Source: Peribacillus sp. ACCC06369 (lineage in GTDB: Bacteria > Bacillota > Bacilli > Bacillales > DSM-1321). Taken from it: a stretch of 64,000 bases of DNA. The translations under genes were made by a program, and so were the position numbers. The stretch spans positions 5,146,001 through 5,210,000 of the forward strand of contig NZ_JAUCEN010000002.1 of assembly GCF_030348945.1 (NCBI RefSeq), read 5' to 3'. Positions 46,384-54,653 of the stretch are shown here, in pieces. The notes under the pieces are model-generated. The model had not been told where the DNA came from. It searched no databases and worked only from the letters and a program-made list of their open reading frames with translations. Position 1 is the first letter of the stretch. Each line of letters opens with the position of its first letter.

Positions 46384-46385
46384 AT

Positions 46386-46420
46386 AAAAAAAAGATCCCC
46401 CAAGCAAGTGCTCGGGGGCC
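46386..46420 (-). terminator. Terminator-like hairpin upstream of the CorA-like gene
   Basis: On the minus strand a CCCCCgAGC/GCTtGGGGG type stem is followed by eight Ts. It either ends a transcript from the 105-residue protein gene or attenuates transcription into the CorA-like gene. The rest of 46421-46723 shows no supported gene. Confidence 0.65.
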
Positions 46421-46723
46421 ATCGAAAAGAGTTCTTCAACCCTCTTCACTTTAGGGTACTAGAAACTGATGTTTCTAATGAAAAATCCGATAGTCGGACC
46501 ATTTTAGCATTTATTTTCAGGATGATAAACCACGAAATTCCTCCATATTTGGGCTTTAGAACTAAGTTTTATCTAATTAATCCTTATATACAGGGATTCA
46601 CAGATGAAAATATAACTTTAGGAATAATCATAAGATCTTCTTTAAACCATCCATAAATCATGAAAATCACGTTTTAAATAATGGAAAAAGGGTAAATAAA
46701 AAAATAAGCAAAGGAGAGACATC

Positions 46724-46870
46724 ATGAAATCCGATAACTATAAACAACACTTTAAATTTTTCGAAAAAACAAATGACTCAAAACCAAGTGAAAGGAAACA
46801 AATGAGCGATTTCATCAAAAAAATGAAAATGAATTCTCAAAACTCTCATCTAAATGGTAAAAACTCATGA
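46724..46870 (+). CDS. Small hypothetical protein, 48 residues
   Basis: I do not recognise it. The frame starts MKSDNYKQHFKFFEKTND, is rich in Lys, Asn, Ser and Phe, and has no membrane segment. Support is good for so small a gene: a strong AAAGGAGAGA ribosome site at correct spacing, and a terminator hairpin that overlaps its stop codon. It converges on the 105-residue gene at 46899. A short, charged, cytosolic or spore-associated peptide is possible, but nothing in the sequence shows a function. Confidence 0.7.
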   Translation: MKSDNYKQHFKFFEKTNDSKPSERKQMSDFIKKMKMNSQNSHLNGKNS

Positions 46871-46895
46871 CATGTATGGTGTCATGAGTTTTTAT
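46860..46895. terminator. Bidirectional terminator between two small genes
   Basis: CTCATGACA and TGTCATGAG form the stem, with five As before and five Ts after it. It serves the 48-residue gene and the converging 105-residue gene. Confidence 0.88.
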
Positions 46896-46898
46896 CGT

Positions 46899-47216
46899 TT
46901 AAAATGCGATTTCATTTCCGTGAAGGTTTTGCCTCACACATTTTTTGATACCGATTACATTCAAAAAATGTTGAATTTTCTTCATGGAGGTTGCCTGATA
47001 TTCATCTACAATCGAAAACTCTTTAATATAAGCGATATTTTCTTGTACATCTGTATCTATATGATCTTGGCTGTATTCTTTTCCATCTGATTTTTTGCAT
47101 GTGTACACCACAGCTTCACCAATATTCCTGGTTGCCTTATCAAAAGAAAAAGAAAACACAATGGCACATTCATCATCGTAAAAAGAGGGTTTAACTTTCA
47201 TATTAATATCAATCAT
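46899..47216 (-). CDS. Hypothetical protein, 105 residues
   Basis: I do not recognise a family. The protein starts MIDINMKVKPSFYDDECAI, seems to be a mixed alpha/beta cytosolic protein without signal or membrane segment, and has three Cys residues (17, 40, 93 approximately). A GAGAGGTG/AAGG ribosome region precedes the ATG. It converges on the 48-residue gene and shares its terminator. Confidence 0.65.
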   Translation of the reverse strand: MIDINMKVKPSFYDDECAIVFSFSFDKATRNIGEAVVYTCKKSDGKEYSQDHIDTDVQENIAYIKEFSIVDEYQATSMKKIQHFLNVIGIKKCVRQNLHGNEIAF

Positions 47217-47395
47217 TAACCTTACACCTCTCTCCGTTTTATTATTTACACTATAACAAAATTAATAAAAGGAAATAGGCGTTCCAAACTACGCTCACGT
47301 TTCTTCCACACCTACCAAATGGACCTTTCACCCCCATTGCATGGATAATTATAACTAAAGGAATATGCGCAAAAGAATAATCTTCTAAAAAGAAT

Positions 47396-47421
47396 AAAAA
47401 AAACACCTTCATATGAAGATG
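47396..47421 (-). terminator. Terminator of the ELPGLY peptide gene
   Basis: On the minus strand CATCTTCAT pairs with ATGAAGGTG (one G-T wobble) and eight Ts follow. It lies 30 bases after the peptide stop codon, showing a complete small transcription unit. Confidence 0.8.
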
Positions 47422-47450
47422 CTTGAATGAATAATAGGAAGCTTCATTAC

Positions 47451-47564
47451 TTATTTATATAAACCTGGAAGTTCTGCGTAAAGGCCTGGTAATTCGCTTG
47501 GGACAATAACAAAAGCAGCGATGATAAGAAAAGATACGACTAATGCTTTAGTACTTTTTTTCAT
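47451..47564 (-). CDS. Secreted signalling-peptide precursor (PapR/Phr-like) with duplicated ELPGLY motif
   Basis: This 37-residue frame has a positively charged start (MKKSTK), a hydrophobic export segment (residues 7-21) and the C-terminus SELPGLYAELPGLYK, where ELPGLY occurs twice in tandem. The repeat has the same pattern as the active end of PapR (S/A-D/E-L-P-x-x-aromatic; PapR ends LPFEF). An AAGGAGG ribosome site lies eight bases before the ATG and a terminator follows. It is divergent from a PlcR-like HTH-TPR regulator, 196 bases between start codons. The inferred job is a quorum-sensing pheromone that is secreted, trimmed, re-imported and bound by that regulator. No functional proof is possible from sequence. 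Confidence 0.82.
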   Translation of the reverse strand: MKKSTKALVVSFLIIAAFVIVPSELPGLYAELPGLYK

Positions 47565-47597
47565 AGGTCATTCCTCCTTTTCTTTTAAAAAAATATT

Positions 47598-47635
47598 GGT
47601 TAAAATAGAAATTAATTCTATAGTTATATTTAACC
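47598..47635. promoter_or_regulatory. Compound dyad in the peptide-gene promoter region
   Basis: Outer arms GGTTAAA and TTTAACC enclose perfect inner arms ATAGAA-N5-TTCTAT. It lies 34-71 bases before the peptide start codon and overlaps the likely peptide promoter. It is a candidate binding site for the neighbouring regulator; it does not match the classical PlcR box. Confidence 0.45.
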
Positions 47636-47690
47636 ACATTTCCTAAAACCATTAATTTCGACTAAAGAATCTATTTAAACCGTTCAGGAC

Positions 47691-47733
47691 CTGTACATAC
47701 AGCTTTCACCGATTTTTCATAACAAAATATAAC
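47691..47733 (+). promoter_or_regulatory. Promoter of the PlcR-like regulator with adjacent palindrome
   Basis: TTCACC, a 17-base spacer and TATAAC (47705-47733) form a fair SigA promoter 28 bases before the start codon. The inverted repeat CTGTA-CA-TACAG (47691-47702) abuts the -35 and could be an autoregulatory operator. Confidence 0.5.
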
Positions 47734-47760
47734 TCTAGGCATATTTTAAGGAGAATCAAA

Positions 47761-48654
47761 ATGGATTTTTTTGCAGTTGGACAAAAAATCAAAGAGCTAC
47801 GTAAACAAATCGGACTTTCCCAGGAAGAGTTGGCATCCGGTATTTGTACACAAGCACAGATCAGTAAGATTGAAAAGGGCGATGTCTATCCATATGCATC
47901 CACTCTCTACTTAATTTCTCAACGTTTAGGCGTTGATGTAAACTATTTTTTCGATATTGGTATGACCCCTAGGCTGGATTATGTCGAAGAAGTGATTTAT
48001 CAATTAAAAATAGCCAGAAGAACCCGAAATTATGAAGAAATGCAGCAAATTGTTAAGGCTGAGGAGAACAGTCCGCTCTTTCTTCAGAATAAAAAGAATC
48101 ATCAATTGATTCTTTGGCACAAGGGAATATACGAATATGAAAAAAATAAAGATTTAGATAAAGCCATTGAGTTTATTAATCAGGCCATCGCCATCACTCA
48201 TACGACTGATAAAATTTATTCGGAACGGGAGCTTGAAATCTTGAGTAGCCTTGGTGTGATGTATGTTGCCGAAGAACAATACGAAAATGCCTTTGCCTTG
48301 TTAAGGAAAGCTTTAGATCACTTGAAAGCCCTGCCCTTTTTGACCGATAAAACGCTAAAGACGCGCTTATCCTATAATTTTGGCAGAGTCTTAACACGCC
48401 TGGTCCGATATGAAGAATCCATTGCCTGCTGCCAAGATGCCATAAAGTGGTGCCTCGAACATGATCAATTATATGCGTTAGCGGATTTACATTACCATTT
48501 AGGTTACAATTTTGAACTCGTAGGTAACTTTAAAGAGGCAAAAGAGTACTTGGAAAAGTCAGCATTTCTCTTCACATTACAAAAAAATCATACCTTCGCT
48601 ACATTCATCAACAAAAAGTTGGACAGTTGGAAGAATGAAATGAAAATAAACTAA
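47761..48654 (+). CDS. PlcR-like HTH-TPR transcriptional regulator (RNPP family)
   Basis: RNPP regulators bind a re-imported peptide through TPR repeats and then change their DNA binding. The 297-residue protein has an N-terminal Xre-type HTH (GQKIKELRKQIGLSQEELA, TQAQISKIEKGDVYP) at about 7-62 and at least four TPR-like helical pairs to the C-terminus (DLDKAIEFINQAI, EEQYENAFALLRKAL, VRYEESIACCQDAI, GNFKEAKEYLEKSA). Length and layout match PlcR (285 residues). The start has AAGGAG. The ELPGLY peptide gene is divergent from it, so it likely is the receptor. Target genes are unknown; no exoprotein gene is next to it. Confidence 0.88.
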   Translation: MDFFAVGQKIKELRKQIGLSQEELASGICTQAQISKIEKGDVYPYASTLYLISQRLGVDVNYFFDIGMTPRLDYVEEVIYQLKIARRTRNYEEMQQIVKAEENSPLFLQNKKNHQLILWHKGIYEYEKNKDLDKAIEFINQAIAITHTTDKIYSERELEILSSLGVMYVAEEQYENAFALLRKALDHLKALPFLTDKTLKTRLSYNFGRVLTRLVRYEESIACCQDAIKWCLEHDQLYALADLHYHLGYNFELVGNFKEAKEYLEKSAFLFTLQKNHTFATFINKKLDSWKNEMKIN

Positions 48655-49171
48655 TTCTATATATAAAGCCATTCCCACGGGAATGGCTCTTCCCATACAC
48701 CAAGAATATGTATAAGCTCTCGACTCATCATTTCCAAAACCTCTATTCTACATTTCAAATTCCAAGCCAAAATGAAGTATAATAAAGAGATGCTTCAAAA
48801 ACCCACTTTTAAAAATGGTTCCTGCCCCTCATCACTTGGCTATTTGGCAATGTGAAGCGGATGAAGGATTTGTGGCATGGTTAGCATGAATGCTAGTTAT
48901 TCCTGTTTGGAAGGCTATATATCCGAACCGCTTATATTCAAGGGGGTTTTTGACGATATTGACTTTTACAGGGGTTAAATGAAAAGACGGAAAGAGAATG
49001 GCCATGAAAAAAGTCAAGCATGGTACATATGCTGTGATAGCTTTTAAAATTGTCACTGTGGCAATTCCTTGGTTAACCCAGGCAAGACTACGATTGTTAA
49101 AGTACTGATGGTTCATGATCATACAAAAATATAATTTTGGTAAACAGGGCTTGACCCTGAAGGAGGAGAGT
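48655..49171. other. Intergenic region between the PlcR-like gene and ywqB
   Basis: A hairpin AGCCATTC/GAATGGCT at 48664-48690 follows the regulator gene but has only a weak T run. A possible 34-residue frame at 49004-49108 is described as a finding. An opposing 96-residue open frame (48832-49122, minus) has no ribosome site and was not accepted. Confidence 0.4.
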
Positions 49172-50797
49172 ATGGAGCGGGAGTTGTTGTTAGTTGGGGA
49201 GCGGCTGGCGGAATTTTTGGAGGCCGGGAATCCGGAAGATTCGGACGTGGTGAATCAAGGGCTTCAGTTATACCGTCAGGGGCTTGTTGATATTAAAGAA
49301 GAAGCGGCAGATACGATTACGGCTGAAGTACAGGATGAAACGCGCTTTAAGGCCAGGCTGAACCTACTCTTCCCTCAGGATGGAAGCTGTACATGTGATT
49401 CAAGGTTCATTTGCCGGCATCAAATGGCCGTTTTCTTTTCTTCGTATTCAGAACATGCTAGTGTTTCCGACTGGCTGAGCGAATGGAAAGCACCAAAAAA
49501 TACCTCAACCGCCCAAGCACTGCAGCAAGTAAAACGGGCGAGTGATTTACTTAAACAGGATGGGGAGAAATCCATCACCTTAGATAAAAGCTATCCATCA
49601 TGGAAGCAATTCGTGAATGTTACCTTTGAGGAACATGTCGAGCCTCATATAGGCGAGCCTACTTATATGATTGAAAACCATATACAAACCTACTTTAAAC
49701 GCCTTAGCACTAAAGCTCCAATGGAACGGGAATGGAAACTGCTTTACCATTTCGTTACACAATTTTGCTCGATGCAGCTGACACTGAGAATGATTCAGTT
49801 ACATAAAAGTCAGACGCAAATGATCCGGGTCTTTTATGCACTTGCTGTCGACCTAGCAGAAGAGCTTCATGAAACGGTGCAGCCGCTTAGCCGGCAAGCT
49901 AGGCCATTCGCCTTTGATCCCTTCGTTTTCAGCATCAAGGAGGATGTAGCTAAGCTGCTCGATGGAGGAGATGGTCTGGAATATGAAAAGATCGACCTCT
50001 ACCGGGAGATTTGGAGCTACTTATTCTCCAACTCCTCATGGCGTAAAGAGGAACTGGAACGAATCAAGAAAGAACTTCCTGAGAAATACATGGGCACGAC
50101 TGAGAGGACGTCCTATTCCCTCGCAGCCATTCACCTATCCCTTCTGGATAATCATGATAAGCAAGCGATTGGACTACTCCATGAATTGAAGAAGGAAGCC
50201 TGTCCATACATTTTTTATTGGCTGAATCTCCTGTCTGAATCAGACAACCGGTCACGTGCCATCCCTTTCATTGAATTCATCAACGCTAATGTCCAGGAGT
50301 TTCTTGCGGATTTATCCGATTATTATCAGCGGGTAGATTTCGTACGGACCTTTACGACTTTAATTAACAGTTGCTGTTATAAGCTAAAACGAACCGATTT
50401 GCTTGAGAAATTTTACAGAGCCACACTTCCGCACAGCTATTGGAATTATGCAAATTTCCTTTTTGAACAAGGACAATATAAAAAATGGGTGGAGATGCAT
50501 ATTTACTCAGAAATCAGCATTGACTTAATCAGCAGTGAATCCATCAAAGAAGTGGTCTCAAAAGAACCGGAACTAATCTTGCCCCTATATTATCATGCGG
50601 TTCAGGAAAAAGTTTCCTTAAAAAACCGACCTGCATATAAGCAAGCTGTCCGTTATTTGAAAAGGATGCGCACCATCTACAAAAAGAGCAAAAAGGAAGA
50701 CGTATTCGAACGCTATATACTTTATGTAGCTGATTCAACCAAACGGCTTCGCGCTTTCCAAGAAGAACTAAAAAGGGGTAAGCTTATCGATGTTTAA
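49172..50797 (+). CDS. ywqB: SWIM zinc-finger protein (YwqB-like)
   Basis: SWIM proteins bind zinc and often team with SNF2-type ATPases; the cellular role of this pair in Bacillus is not known. The 541-residue protein has a CxCx5CxH SWIM motif near its N-terminus (C73, C75, C81, H83 in CTCDSRFICRH), and a long helical region after it. The ATG at 49172 follows AAGGAGGAG; the frame is open further upstream, without a site. It overlaps the SNF2 gene by eight bases, the same order as ywqB-ywqA in Bacillus subtilis. Confidence 0.88.
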   Translation: MERELLLVGERLAEFLEAGNPEDSDVVNQGLQLYRQGLVDIKEEAADTITAEVQDETRFKARLNLLFPQDGSCTCDSRFICRHQMAVFFSSYSEHASVSDWLSEWKAPKNTSTAQALQQVKRASDLLKQDGEKSITLDKSYPSWKQFVNVTFEEHVEPHIGEPTYMIENHIQTYFKRLSTKAPMEREWKLLYHFVTQFCSMQLTLRMIQLHKSQTQMIRVFYALAVDLAEELHETVQPLSRQARPFAFDPFVFSIKEDVAKLLDGGDGLEYEKIDLYREIWSYLFSNSSWRKEELERIKKELPEKYMGTTERTSYSLAAIHLSLLDNHDKQAIGLLHELKKEACPYIFYWLNLLSESDNRSRAIPFIEFINANVQEFLADLSDYYQRVDFVRTFTTLINSCCYKLKRTDLLEKFYRATLPHSYWNYANFLFEQGQYKKWVEMHIYSEISIDLISSESIKEVVSKEPELILPLYYHAVQEKVSLKNRPAYKQAVRYLKRMRTIYKKSKKEDVFERYILYVADSTKRLRAFQEELKRGKLIDV

Positions 50798-53762
50798 TCC
50801 AGGGAAATTAAAAATCAAAATAGCGGCTCTCGAAAACTTATCCTACGCCCTTGGTGTAGTCAATGAAGAGAATACCTTCCTCAATACCAATTATATACGC
50901 AGGCTGTTATTCAATTGGGATGACGCAAGCTTTTATGGTACTAAAATGACCACGGATCTAGTTGATGGAAATCCTGTATTCATTCTTGACGCTTGGGGAC
51001 TTCTCAACTTTTTTGCAAGGGAAAGCTTTAATTCCTTCATAGAATGGGAATGGTCCGAGATATCCTCCCTTTGCCTGTCGGCAGCGCCTGTGCTTCATGA
51101 ATCCATTGAAGCCGGAATCCCCGTACCGGATTTCACTAATCTTCAGTTGGACTCCATCGGCTGGAAGCTGCCCGAAGAGGTGGAGGAGGAATTCGTCCCT
51201 TCGTTTTGGGAAGAAGAAATATCTTTGGACCTCCCTTCACCTGAACTGGAAACCAATCGTACATTTATCGAAAAGTGGTATAACGGTGCCGCTAATATGT
51301 ATTTAAAAAACTATTCACCCATGCAGCATAAATGGAGTGAAGCCGTCGGGGCATTAAAGGATTCACGGCTTTCTCCCGAAGAATTGCAATCCTTTTTTGA
51401 CAAAGACAGCTGGCAGGAATGGCTCGGGACCCAACCCGATCCCAAACCATTCACTATAGGCCTCCGTTTAACTGAGCCTCCTGATGGTAATGGGCCTTGG
51501 ATACTCGATGTCACCCTTCGTTCCAAAAAGGATGAGAATATCATCGAAACATATACAGGAAAGAAACTGCCGCGCGGCTGGAATAAGTATGCAAGTGAAG
51601 TGGTGCGTGCTACGAAACGCTGGCAACTCGTCGTGCCATGGCTTGGAGAGAATGGACGTCTAAAAAGGGAGATTCCGGAAACGGATGCATGGGAGTTCTT
51701 GACCGACGCAAGCGAAAAACTCCTGTTTCTTGGCGTCGAAATTCTCCTTCCATCCTGGTGGCTTGCCTTGAAGGAGTCCTCTTTGAAGGTTAAGGCGAAA
51801 GTAAAGAGCCAATCAAATCGCGGCCCTTCTTATGTCGGGTTAAAGGCTTTAATGGACTTTGATTGGCGTTTCTCATTAAATGGCAAAGAGCTCACTGAGG
51901 CGGAGTTCGAGGAGCTCGTCAATGAAAAAAGGCGGCTTGTGTTCATCCGTGGCCAATGGGTCAAGCTTGATCCCGCTTTCATTAAACAAATTCAGGAGCT
52001 GATGGAAACGGCTAATGAAAAAGGAATCCAGCTGACTGATTTGCTGCAGCAGGAATTGTTGAATGGCGTAAATGAAGATAGCGATGACGATTCTGAAAAC
52101 GACGAAATGCTCCGGATTCAATTTGAATTGAACCAGGAGCTTCGTAAAATGGTGGGAAGACTCAGGGAAACAAAAAACATATCCGTTTTGCCCGTCCCCA
52201 ATACACTTCAAGGCGATTTACGACCTTATCAAAAACTGGGCATGAGCTGGCTCCTTTTTTTAAGGGAGCATGGTTTTGGTGCTTGTCTAGCCGACGATAT
52301 GGGGCTTGGGAAGACTGTCCAGATGATTGCCTACCTCCTTCATGTGAAAGACAAAGAAGGAGCAAGTAAAGAGCTGCCCACTACTCCCTTGGACGAACAA
52401 AAGAGTGAAACGATCATCGTCGAAGAGGAAAGTAACGAAGAGAGCAGCGATGAGGCTGAGGTCAATACCTCTCCACCCGAAACCGTCTCTGTACAATCGG
52501 CGCTCATCGTTTGCCCAACATCAGTATTAGGCAACTGGCAAAAGGAATTGGAAAAATTCGCACCAACACTTAAAGTTCACCTTCACTACGGTTCAAATCG
52601 GGCTAAAGGTGAAGCATTTACTAAACTGGCAGCGGACCATGATATTGTCTTAACATCATACGGCCTGACCCACCAAGATGTAGCTGAACTGTCCTCCATC
52701 CATTGGAGCAGCGTAATCCTTGATGAGGCACAAAACATCAAGAATGCCCAAACAAAGCAATCTAAAGCGGTCCGCAAGCTAAATGGCAGGCATCATATTG
52801 CGTTATCGGGTACGCCAATGGAAAACCGTTTAAGTGAGCTATGGGCGATTTTCGACTTCATCAATAAAGGTTATCTTGGAACGCTAGGTCAGTTTCAGGA
52901 AAAATATGTGGCGACCATCGAACGTGATGAACAGAAGGATAAAGTCAAAGAATTACAGCGTTTGATACAGCCATTTTTACTCCGCCGTACAAAACGCGAT
53001 AAAGAAGTCGCACTTAATCTCCCGGATAAGCAAGAACAAAAAGAATTCGTACCGCTTACCACAGAGCAAGCGTCGTTATATGAACAATTGATCAAAGATA
53101 CATTCACTGATATCGAACAACTGTCGGCCTTTGAAAGAAAAGGCATCATCCTGCAGATGCTGAATAAGCTAAAGCAACTCTGCAATCACCCAGCTCTTTA
53201 CTTAAAAGAGATGGACAAGGAAAACATCATGAAGGCACCTAACCGATCAGGCAAACTCGAGAAGCTGACTGAGCTTGTCGATGCTGTCCGCGAACAGGAT
53301 GAAAGCTGTCTCATTTTTACACAATATATCGGGATGGGCAATATGATGAAAGAATTGTTGGAAAAACGGTATGGCTTTGAAGTGCCATTCCTGAACGGGA
53401 GTGCGAACAAGAAACAGCGTGATGAAATGATCACTCGATTCCAAGATGGGGAGTTTCCTATTTTTATTCTCTCGCTGAAAGCAGGTGGCACCGGGCTCAA
53501 TTTAACAGAAGCAAACCACGTGATTCACTATGATCGCTGGTGGAACCCAGCTGTTGAAAATCAAGCCACCGACCGTGCATACCGAATTGGGCAACAGCGT
53601 TTCGTTCACGTTCATAAGCTAATATGCACAGGGACACTGGAAGAAAAAATCGACCAGATGCTTGATAAAAAGCAAGCCCTGAACGACGAAATCATCAGCA
53701 GTGACAACTGGATCACCGAACTTTCCACTGAGGAAATCAAGGACTTGGTTGCTCTCCAATAA
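50790..53762 (+). CDS. ywqA: SNF2-family DEAD/H ATPase (YwqA-like)
   Basis: This is a Swi2/Snf2-type DNA translocase of the Rad54/HepA class. The 990-residue protein has a SNF2-associated N-terminal region (to about 450), Walker A ADDMGLGKTVQ at about 499-509, DEAQ (VILDEAQNIKN) at about 642, SGTPMENRLSELW, and the helicase C half (FTQYIGMGNMMKELL, LSLKAGGTGLNLTEANHVIHYDRWWNPAVENQ in part, DRAYRIGQ). Between motifs I and Ia it has a Glu/Ser-rich, low-complexity insertion of about 45 residues. It is coupled to the SWIM gene by an overlapping start. Confidence 0.93.
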   Translation: MFNPGKLKIKIAALENLSYALGVVNEENTFLNTNYIRRLLFNWDDASFYGTKMTTDLVDGNPVFILDAWGLLNFFARESFNSFIEWEWSEISSLCLSAAPVLHESIEAGIPVPDFTNLQLDSIGWKLPEEVEEEFVPSFWEEEISLDLPSPELETNRTFIEKWYNGAANMYLKNYSPMQHKWSEAVGALKDSRLSPEELQSFFDKDSWQEWLGTQPDPKPFTIGLRLTEPPDGNGPWILDVTLRSKKDENIIETYTGKKLPRGWNKYASEVVRATKRWQLVVPWLGENGRLKREIPETDAWEFLTDASEKLLFLGVEILLPSWWLALKESSLKVKAKVKSQSNRGPSYVGLKALMDFDWRFSLNGKELTEAEFEELVNEKRRLVFIRGQWVKLDPAFIKQIQELMETANEKGIQLTDLLQQELLNGVNEDSDDDSENDEMLRIQFELNQELRKMVGRLRETKNISVLPVPNTLQGDLRPYQKLGMSWLLFLREHGFGACLADDMGLGKTVQMIAYLLHVKDKEGASKELPTTPLDEQKSETIIVEEESNEESSDEAEVNTSPPETVSVQSALIVCPTSVLGNWQKELEKFAPTLKVHLHYGSNRAKGEAFTKLAADHDIVLTSYGLTHQDVAELSSIHWSSVILDEAQNIKNAQTKQSKAVRKLNGRHHIALSGTPMENRLSELWAIFDFINKGYLGTLGQFQEKYVATIERDEQKDKVKELQRLIQPFLLRRTKRDKEVALNLPDKQEQKEFVPLTTEQASLYEQLIKDTFTDIEQLSAFERKGIILQMLNKLKQLCNHPALYLKEMDKENIMKAPNRSGKLEKLTELVDAVREQDESCLIFTQYIGMGNMMKELLEKRYGFEVPFLNGSANKKQRDEMITRFQDGEFPIFILSLKAGGTGLNLTEANHVIHYDRWWNPAVENQATDRAYRIGQQRFVHVHKLICTGTLEEKIDQMLDKKQALNDEIISSDNWITELSTEEIKDLVALQ

Positions 53763-53836
53763 TGTTCTCATACTCAAACACCCGCTCTCTCGATAAGAAG
53801 ATGAATGAGTGCGGGGTGTTGCTTATCAAGACACAA

Positions 53837-53876
53837 AAGGAGAATACATATAATATGTATTCTCCTTCATTTTTTT
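53837..53876. terminator. Terminator between ywqA and the LysE-type gene
   Basis: AAGGAGAATACATA and TATGTATTCTCCTT form the stem, followed by seven Ts on the plus strand. A second stem (AACACCCGC/GCGGGGTGTT) at about 53777-53820 precedes it. Confidence 0.85.
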
Positions 53877-53920
53877 AAAAAGTGCCCATTAAGTGGTTAA
53901 TGCTGCACAATATCATTTTT

Positions 53921-54529
53921 TCAAAAAAACGATTTCACCATATAGAGAGCCGTAATCCAGATGATGATTGCAGAGATTTTATTTAATATTCCAAGGAATT
54001 TGCCTGATGTATCAACCTTTTTCAGCAATCGTCCCGCAAGACATAATCCATGGAACCAGCACCATGACACAACGATGCATGTTCCCGTAAAAATCATTTT
54101 ATCAGTTCCTGAGTAAACAAGTGAGCTAGAACCGATTACACCTATCGTATCTAAGATTGCATGTGGATTAAGTAATGATACCGATAAAGCAAATACAATT
54201 TGTTTTTTAACGGACATCTGCATAGTTTGAGCATCTGACTGTGTATTTGCTTTGGCAGACCAAATCTGAAAACCCATATACAATAGGAATATAACTCCGA
54301 TTATGATTAACGTAAGACGCAACCAATCATATTGCATGACAATCAACGATACACCTAAAATGGCTAACAGAATGAGTACGGTATCACAAATGGCAGCTGT
54401 GATCGTTGCAGGCAATGCTTTTTTTAACGTAGGTTGGATTGCTCCCTGATTAAAAATAAATACATTTTGGACTCCTAATGGCAGTATCAGTCCTAATGCC
54501 AATAACAATCCATGAAAAAATGGTCCCAT
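53921..54529 (-). CDS. LysE/ArgO-type amino acid exporter
   Basis: LysE-family carriers export basic or other amino acids. The 202-residue protein has six predicted membrane helices and the family start MGPFFHGLLLALGLILPLG with the conserved PLGVQNVFIFNQG, plus the LLNPHAILDTIGVIG motif. The ATG at 54527-54529 follows GGGAGG; the longer frame upstream is not supported. It is divergent from a MocR regulator, with a shared operator at 54591-54614. Which amino acid it exports cannot be told. Confidence 0.9.
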   Translation of the reverse strand: MGPFFHGLLLALGLILPLGVQNVFIFNQGAIQPTLKKALPATITAAICDTVLILLAILGVSLIVMQYDWLRLTLIIIGVIFLLYMGFQIWSAKANTQSDAQTMQMSVKKQIVFALSVSLLNPHAILDTIGVIGSSSLVYSGTDKMIFTGTCIVVSWCWFHGLCLAGRLLKKVDTSGKFLGILNKISAIIIWITALYMVKSFF

Positions 54530-54590
54530 ACGAATACCTCCCTCCCCCACATTCAGTATAATGAAAAAAACAAAGGAAATGACCATCCAT

Positions 54591-54622
54591 TTGGTTGGTT
54601 TTCAACCCAACCAATTTATAAT
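54591..54622. promoter_or_regulatory. Operator and promoter between the LysE-type and MocR genes
   Basis: TTGGTTGG-N8-CCAACCAA is a perfect inverted repeat at 54591-54614, followed at 54617-54622 by TATAAT for the MocR gene. The minus-strand exporter promoter (TATACT at about 54555-54560) lies on the other side. This is a typical MocR autoregulation layout. Confidence 0.6.
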
Positions 54623-54653
54623 GAATATAGACCTGAAAGGAGTGATTTTTCGT

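Noticed and set aside
46408..46656. 82-residue plus-strand open frame
   Set aside because: Its start lies inside a terminator-like hairpin and no ribosome site is seen.
46421..46723. Mg-sensing M-box riboswitch ahead of the CorA-like gene
   Set aside because: No M-box core pattern was recognised; only a terminator-like hairpin and a palindrome can be supported.
48832..49122. 96-residue minus-strand open frame
   Set aside because: No ribosome site, runs into the ywqB start region, composition not gene-like.
49172..53762. SWIM-SNF2 pair as a phage-defence system
   Set aside because: The same pair is the ordinary ywqB-ywqA locus of Bacillus; no methylase, nuclease or other defence gene lies beside it.
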